Shown here piece after piece: positions 57,262 through 64,000 of a stretch of 64,000 nt of DNA. The notes under the pieces were generated by a model that was given only the letters and a program-made list of their open reading frames with translations, was not told where the DNA came from and did no database searches. A program made the translations under genes and the position numbers. Source of the DNA: Hermatobates lingyangjiaoensis (Eukaryota > Arthropoda > Insecta > Hemiptera > Hermatobatidae); the NCBI GenBank assembly GCA_026182355.1, contig JAPFBL010000254.1, forward strand, positions 5,267,001-5,331,000, read 5' to 3'. Within the stretch, counting starts at the first letter, position 1; each line of letters opens with the position of its first letter.

Positions 57262-57796
57262 TTAATTCAACTTTGGACTTGATGGGACTGCAGAAAATGT
57301 TGAAGACTTACACTTATACGTACAGTAGATCTAAAACTTGAAATTTATATTACTAAATGAAAGATAATAAATGAAAATGTCTTATTCTTCCAATAAAAGA
57401 AATAAGAACTATTTCTTTTATTGGATATTTTATTACAAAAAAAAAATTGATTGGAATGAATACAAATTACACAAATAAGTATGATGATTACTATTGTATG
57501 TGTAGGGGTGGTGTGTGGCCTAGGGCCTAGTGATAGCATTGAGAATTGGAAGCTTAAATCTTGGCCACGATGTCCATCGCGAGCCTTTGCTGTGTCACTC
57601 TTTGTCAAAGACTCTTATTCTAGAATAGGTCTAAAATGTGAAATGTAATAAAGTAAACTTTAGGTACTTGCATGGAATCAAACTAGTAAAGTAGCCCCCT
57701 TAAATAAAATGTGTGCTAGTTAACTAAATAAGACAGAGTCACACTTCCTCCTCTGAAAAAACACTAGCTAGAAAAGGCCGTAAGTATGGATTTTCG

Positions 57797-58016
57797 ACAC
57801 TAAAGTTGTATACCTGACAATAAGGGATTTTTTTTTTAATCTGATAGGTTAAACCCGATTCACTTGCTAATAGGGTGAATAGTACTTTTATCATTTCTAC
57901 TTAGTATCAGTGGATGTTCATTTTTGTTTAATTTTATGGAAGTTGCTTTGATATTTTCCTGTAAAGTATTCCATAGACATTTGAAATGTTTCAATTCTGA
58001 AATAATATTGCTTGAA
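57797..58016 (+). repeat. Direct repeat, copy 2
   Basis: Second copy of 57054-57261, about 740 bases downstream in the same orientation. It has several substitutions and an insertion near ATAGGTTAAACCCGATTCAC that copy 1 lacks. Confidence 0.75.
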
Positions 58017-59643
58017 AATATTGTATGTATATTTTATTTTTGTAATACATCAATATTTATATAATAAGTATTAATTAGCCGTAAATATTGTTTTTATAGA
58101 AAATCATTAATAAAATTATTGCACTCACTTCACAAATAATTTCTTTTGTTAATTTTTTTTGTGTTATCTATATTTGAAATGCAGATTCAGACTTGCATGC
58201 TTTTTCAAAACAAGACAGAATTTCTAAAGCAATGTTTGTTAATGTCATCAAATCGCATGTTTGTGTATTTTGAAACTACTTCCTATTTTATTAATTCTGC
58301 ATTAGTGTATATATATATTTTTGGAAATTATATTCTTTTAAGTTCTATTTCAGATTGGTTTTGACCTAAAAGTTTATACAAAAAAAATTAGGATTGTAAA
58401 TTTTATTAAAAATTATGTGAACGAAAAATCTTAGTTGTTTTCTTCAGTGATATATAAATCTTCGAGTAACAGGGAAATTTCATTCTGGTATATATCTATC
58501 TCATTTTATAAATTTCTAGAGATCAATCAGTCCTACTCATTTCTAGGTTTTTAACTACGTAGCAAACATCTTATTTGTTGCTTATGACCTCGGTGGTACT
58601 GGAAATAATACTATTATGCTCTAGACTTTTGTTTTATAACTTTAACAAGTGACAAAATGCCGTAATTTAATTTCCTCTCAGTAGAATAAAATACTTTTGG
58701 AGAGATTTTGTTCAATTTACTATGTCTATTAAACTTTTTATTTTTACCCTGGAGTATTATCCTCATTTAGCTACTTACAAAAAATATTTCTTAATATTTA
58801 TTTTTAATTATCAAACAAATATTATTATTCAATAAATGTTCTTTTTCATCCTCATCATGGACTGGAACTTGAATAATCATCATTGCAAAGCCTTTCCGAC
58901 ACTGAAGTTGACAATTTAAATGCCCTCTTCAAGACACCTACAGTGATGAACCTTTTTCCTATAGATTACTAATGGATAAATAATGCTGTGAAAGGATAAA
59001 AGAGACAGATATTTATCATTATTTTTAAGTAGTGATAGCACTACTATTAGTCCATACTTCAAACTTTTATGGAAATAATTGTTCCTGTACTAATGCGACA
59101 AATTTCATTTGTAATTCAACAGCAAGCAGAGCCTTCAGTAACCGTGATGATCAACTATATCTATTAATACTACCTTTAAATTACTTTTTGATATTTGAAA
59201 TAATCATGAAATTATATATTTCATGTATATTTATAAAGTATAAAATTACACAGATACACAGAAACAGGTGTTTACCACTGGTGTAGTTTCCAACGCCCAC
59301 GCTTACAGGCTTTCATCTTCAGTGTTCTTTTCGAGGTAAATTGTTGTGTGGGACTCATATTAGTTGTTTGAGCCACGGAAATGGGTTGACTCTGACCAAA
59401 TTTATCTCAGTTATGTTTATTAAAATAGAAAACTGTAACGATACCTGACATATGTCAGCTATGGAACCGACACATTCTCTTGAAGGGATTGTCTGTCGTG
59501 TACAAAATTTTACATCTCCTCTAAGTGAAAAACTTAGGGTATTGGTCAAGATTGTAGCTTCCAGTGTTCACTGCTAAAAGAAGCACCTGCTAAACCACTC
59601 CTGACTCCGGTGCTTTGCTACTTAACATTAAATAATTTCTAAT

Positions 59644-62600
59644 ATGAATTTATTCAGATCTCACTTTATTAGCGTAAAGTTACTAAGCCATGGTGCATTT
59701 AAAAGAGTTCAGAAGAACAAATATTCTAATGTTAACAAAAAAGATTCGTCGTTATCCCAGTATGATGCATATGATCAATGGGAACAAAGGTACGTAAGCG
59801 AAACTAATTGACTACTATTTTATGGAAAGTAAAATGAGTAATGATATTATTCTGTTCAGTTCAATTTACTGTAGAGGGACATTACTGCATGATGTTCAGA
59901 TGAGTCGATTATTTCCTGATTCTAAAACTTTTGTCGACAAGAAACTAAAATACCCAACTAATGAAGTAAGTTTGGCTTTTTATCAATACGTCTTACTTAA
60001 TTCAGGGTTAATATTAGTTCAACTAGGGCTCAGTGTTGAAGAGTAATGCACAAATACGGTATTGCAACCTACTGTTACCTATTTCGGAAGTAGAATATGA
60101 CCCACTCCTTAGACCATCCCCAAGAGGAATGTGTGGTTCGTGCCAAAGCACTGGAATGCTTCTGACATACATATATCTAAAGAATAAAATTGTCGATGAT
60201 TTATCAAAGCCAGCATTTGAACGAATTCAAGTTTGGTGAGGGGTCTCCTGTTTGTCACTACTTTGGATATACAATAACAACTGAATATCCTTGAAACGTA
60301 AAGGTAATAACCATTGTTTTGTTGTGGTAATGAAATCAACATTGAACTTGAAAAAGTAAAGCGCTTATTTAACAAATTTTCATAAATAAAAGAAAAAAAC
60401 GACCTTGAACCTATATTATATTAACATATATAATAAATATAACATATATATAATGTAACATACATAATATATTATAACCTATATAAGTTCCAAAGAGCTT
60501 AATATACCCATTATGCATTACAGAAACAATATTAAGTTCCACCTCGCAAAGTTCCAAAAATACGAACGTGTTACCTGGAACATTACTTACAATCAAACAA
60601 GGTAGCATAAATTTTTGAATCCAAAAATAAGTTCTGTCTCAGCTGGTGAAGTACAGAATTAGCCAAAAGGCACTATTAAGAACTTTACTCCTAGGAGAAG
60701 AGTTTTATGTTGTATATTAAACATATGAAAACATAAATCATCACCCAGAATACAACTGATCTCAACAGAAAAAGATTGTGTCATTCCATTTAAGAAATGA
60801 TTATCAAACACGATCGGACCCCACGCTGTATCAACAACTGAAAAACATATGTTTGTTAACAACATAACATATGTTTGTAACATTAAACTCTTACATCACA
60901 GCAAATACTAAACTATACTACCTATGCACGGCAAATATTAACTAAAAAACATGTACATTTTCGATAAAATTATTTATAGATGTTTAAAAAGGCCTAAATT
61001 ATTTCAAATAGAGTGGAAAGTTACAATATTTTTTTAAAGAGAGTAGGTTTTTATTTTATTGTTTTTACAATAGTGATTTTACTCCTGTCAGATGATGTCA
61101 TCAGGTGGTTATCGATGTAGAGTGGCAGAAGGTTGAATATGTCTCAAAGATGAGTTTAATAAAATAAAATTAGTCGATTATTTTATATACTGATGAAAAA
61201 CTAATTCATTGTTTATAATGAATTGAATATATATAATTTTGGATCATACATTATGAACTTTGAGAAATCTGTATAGTTGGAAATGACAAAAGGGATTTAA
61301 AAAAATCGTGAACATGTTTTAGGCAATATGTTTTCAAGTTGTATAGTAAATACCCAGAGAGGTCCTGTATACTTTCGTATTTTATCTTCAAACAATAATT
61401 TGAATTGTTTATGAGTGAATCTAGTGGTTAGACTATATCCTTTACTTGCGTTTTCTGTCTACGCGAAAAGAAAACATGTTGCAGACAATTCTCTGTCTAA
61501 TTAATTTTAAAATGCCTGCTCTATTTCATTGATATCTTTAGAATTTTAATTATTCTTCTGTTTGATTCCAGATATTAAAAAAATATAGCGAACTAAGAAG
61601 TTTTTTTCCTCATTCAGTGCCCCCGAAGGAAGTATTACTAAAATTTGTCGAAGATAATTTCACTGAAGGGAAAGAATTTGAGGTAAATGAAAATGTATTA
61701 TGGAAATACTTCTGGTATTGCTGTTAGTAAAATTAATTACAAAAATTAATTTTCTTCTTTTGTGAATAATTACATATATTTTATTCATATTAAATTGAAA
61801 GTGAACTCGCTGATTGACTTCCTTTAGACTCTCAAGCTGAATAGTTCTCCTGATGACTGCTAATGTCAAAATAATAAAGTGAATTATGTCTTTTTTTTGT
61901 TAATTTAATTGAATGTATATTATTAAAAAAATATATACTTTGCAGAAACTTGCTTATCGTTAAGTTTCTCTGCCTTCCTGAATATCGTTTTTGTTATTGC
62001 ATCTAAAATAAATAACATACTTTCTCCTATCAAGATGTTTCAACTTTTTCCTAGAGCCACCTTGGGGGCGAGAGTTATTCTCAAATGTTTTCTCCTTTTA
62101 TAGCAAAGTAGAATCAGTCAGGATGATTAATGCTTGTTCATAGCTGAAGATTTGAGTAGCCTAAGAGGAAAGCTGTTACTACCTGGGCCGGCTATGTTTG
62201 GCCTTGTGTTGTTCCAAATAACAGTTAACTGTATATAGACAATAACAACAAAATGAGACTGCTCACGAGGTCAAGTCATATCACACAGAAAGAATTCGAA
62301 GAAGAACTGACACAACTCATTTCTACATTTCGACTAACTGAGTAGTCTTCTGAGTAGAAGCGGATCGCTGGAGTAGATGAAACGGGCTGCTGACAAGTGG
62401 GGAGAGAAAAAAGGGATAGAAATGGATAGAAGGGAAAATAAATAAGAGAAAAAAAGCAAGAACAAAACAAAGCAAAAATAATAAAACAAATGAAAAGCTT
62501 ATAACAAATAACTGAAATAAATTAATCGTAGATGGATATAAATAATTTAATAAAAAAATATCGGTATTGATTGAGTTTGGAAGATGATGAACTCAAAAGT

Positions 62601-63651
62601 TGAACTAAGCCGGCATGAAGAACATGATGGATGACAGCATCAGTGTAGTCCAGGCGATAGACGTATTTATGGGGAGTAGAGGAAGAATGAATATAAATGG
62701 GGGAGGAGTTATGGTTGAAAGAGCAGTGTCCGAAGGACTGGGGTTATTAATATGGTAGCGCAACTCTGACGTACGCATAGATCCATTCCCTTGACAGGAT
62801 TAGAAGGCCTCGGAGATATACGGGAAAACATACTCTTCAGTTTGAGAATTTTTGAGTAAGAAATTAGGGATGCTTATTAAAGATAGTGGAAGTACAAAAG
62901 GAAGAAGAGATAATGAAAGAAACTACTTATTAGTAGTGCCAAGCCTATGAACATCAATCAGGTAAACATCTAGTGATGGACTAGAAAGAATCATTCCAAT
63001 CTTTCATGGGGTCAGGCCGGTGAAATATCTTAGCAGGTAGAACACGGCGTTTAATCAACGAGTAGGTAAACCCTGCACGCAAAAATTGTCTTAAATTGTT
63101 TGGCGGATAGTATGATCTTTTAGATAATGGCAAAATTGATTGATGCAAGTACAGATGATTTCTGTCATCGCTCATGCATGTATGTAGGTGTGGGTGTGTA
63201 TGTATGTGAGAGCAGACTAACTCAAAAAATAAAAGAGTTATAATCATACAATTTCATATTTAATTGCTACCATCGTAAAGTATGCCAGTTTTGCTTGTGT
63301 ACTCGTAAAAAAGACTGATTTGTCTCGGTGGAGTGTTCAACTCTGTCCCGTATCAACAGTCATTGATTTTGTAGAAGTAACCAGCCTTATTTTAGTATTT
63401 GTATTCTTGTTTTACACCTTATTTATACATAACATCATTGCATATTTAGTTTTTGAAATACACATGTCATTTTAGGTTTGGTCTCCCACAGACTGGATTG
63501 AGAAACCTAAATTTATTAACGATATTGTCGACGAACGTTATAAACATTTTGCTCTCTACGTGAACACCATGTGGAAAGACCTTGCACGTAAAGTCAAAGA
63601 CGACGTCAGAGAAAACCCTCATCTATATTCAATTCTGTATCTCCCAAATGG
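59644..63651 (+). CDS. Treh: Trehalase (GH37), 5' part, continues past the window
   Basis: Trehalase splits trehalose, the main insect blood sugar, into two glucoses. Four exons join in phase: 59644-59789 (ATG 59644), 59860-59965, 61572-61682 and 63476-63651, the last ending at a phase-2 donor. Diagnostic blocks are IYCRGTLLHDVQMSRLFPDS, KTFVDKKLKYPTNE, VLLKFVEDNFTEGKEFE, VWSPTDWIEKPKFINDIVDE and VREN-HLYSILYLPN. The next expected block, the PGGRF signature, and the catalytic residues lie beyond the window. The first 49 residues are unusual: MNLFRSHFISVKLLSHGAFK has no hydrophobic signal peptide, unlike soluble and membrane-bound insect trehalases. An upstream exon, an alternative first exon or an intracellular isoform are all possible. 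Confidence 0.88.
61683..63475 (+). other. Trehalase intron 3
   Basis: A 1.8-kb intron carrying an antisense terminal repeat near 62.3 kb and GC-richer, purine-rich sequence to about 63.2 kb. That stretch includes a low-complexity GTATGT/GTGTGGGT area near 63.18 kb. No exon is indicated, because the flanking exons join in phase 0 without loss of conserved sequence. Confidence 0.5.
62290..62400 (-). repeat. Antisense terminal repeat with GACTA/TAGTC hairpin before GAAATG
   Basis: On the - strand, CTCAGAA, stem GACTA/TAGTC around CTCAGT, then GAAATGTAGAAATGAGTTGT and GTCAGTTC. The flanks match the antisense fragment at 23825-23885, whose stem sequence differs but still pairs. The core reads CAGAAGA rather than CTGANGA, so it departs from a hammerhead consensus. 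Confidence 0.45.
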
Positions 63652-64000
63652 GTAAAACAGTTTTATTAAGTATATTTTTTCCACTTTTTCATTATTAATG
63701 CTATTAATTCTTTGTTTTAATTATATATTTTAATAAACGGATTTAATAATAACTGTTATGATGATTGGATTACACGATTACTATTTTGATTAATATTTAA
63801 AAAAAAAAGTTATAGAAGATAGTTTAGATACAATCTTGAACGAACATTGCAGAAAAAAAAATAATTTGAAACAACACCTTTTCCACACTAGAAACGTTAT
63901 AACAAAGAGCACTAACGCAAACAGGGGACATGGTTTGCTCCTTTCTTTGCATTTAATTAATTCAGTTTATTTAACATTCCTTCGTGTAGAGACAGGCTTA
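63652..64000 (+). other. Start of trehalase intron 4, truncated by the window edge
   Basis: AT-rich sequence following the donor at 63652. No exon is visible before the window ends. Confidence 0.6.

Larger units (their letters stand above)
56247..59643. other. Intergenic region between AUH and trehalase
   Basis: The two genes diverge from here, so both promoters should lie within it. It contains a diverged direct duplication (57054-57261 and 57797-58016). A repeat-like stretch just before the trehalase start (59.27-59.6 kb) loosely resembles sequence near 18.97 kb. I see no exon. Short frames at 57345-57608 and 59032-59286 have no recognisable domain. Confidence 0.5.

Noticed and set aside
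60415..60480. AT-rich near-palindromic stretch as a possible origin or structured element
   Set aside because: Simple TATA/ATAT-type low complexity in an intron, with no consistent stem beyond what composition predicts.
1..64000. CRISPR arrays, operons, prophage or other bacterial systems
   Set aside because: All genes are spliced animal genes. No regularly spaced repeats with unique spacers are visible.

Overview
This is a eukaryotic window, almost certainly from an arthropod and most likely an insect. The sequence is AT-rich. Coding exons are short, flanked by GT/AG sites and spread over multi-kilobase introns filled with decayed transposons (Penelope-like, mariner, Tigger/pogo, hAT, Helitron). 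The gene content (insect-style trehalase, fuzzy, RTF2, a CCDC130 homolog, AUH) fits. I cannot name the order. No bacterial-type features (operons, CRISPR, IS elements) are present.

Layout. (1) About 0.8-18.2 kb, + strand: a gene I do not recognise, encoding a probable nuclear protein. It has at least seven exons. Its large last exon is disordered, with four SUMO-consensus sites, a SUMO-interacting motif and Ser-Pro repeats. (2) 20.2-22.0 kb, - strand: a CCDC130/YJU2B splicing-factor homolog, five exons, complete. (3) 22.7-29.4 kb, + strand: RTF2, five exons, complete, divergent from (2) across a 707-bp shared upstream region. (4) 29.4-37.5 kb: gene-free repeat territory with a Penelope-like endonuclease relic, a 146-bp GC-rich inverted repeat and a 42-bp near-perfect hairpin. 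(5) 37.5-53.3 kb, + strand: fuzzy (planar cell polarity/ciliogenesis), nine exons, complete at 387 aa, with introns carrying hAT, Tigger, mariner and Helitron copies. (6) 55.4-56.2 kb, - strand: an intronless AUH-type mitochondrial enoyl-CoA hydratase. (7) 59.6 kb to the right edge, + strand: the 5' four exons of a trehalase that runs out of the window.

The genes do not form a pathway. They are ordinary neighbours: splicing (CCDC130), replication and proteostasis (RTF2), cilia/polarity (fuzzy), leucine catabolism (AUH) and sugar metabolism (trehalase). I joined exons by hand using splice sites and phase. CCDC130, RTF2 and fuzzy close perfectly in frame. Gene 1 has one unresolved join between 13.3 and 16.9 kb.

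The most unusual material is a dispersed family of short hairpin motifs of the form CTGANGA-stem-GAAAC. They lie beside Penelope-like sequence or near conserved terminal blocks, on both strands. They resemble the hammerhead-ribozyme core known from the pseudo-LTRs of Penelope-like retroelements. I see no convincing new multi-gene system.
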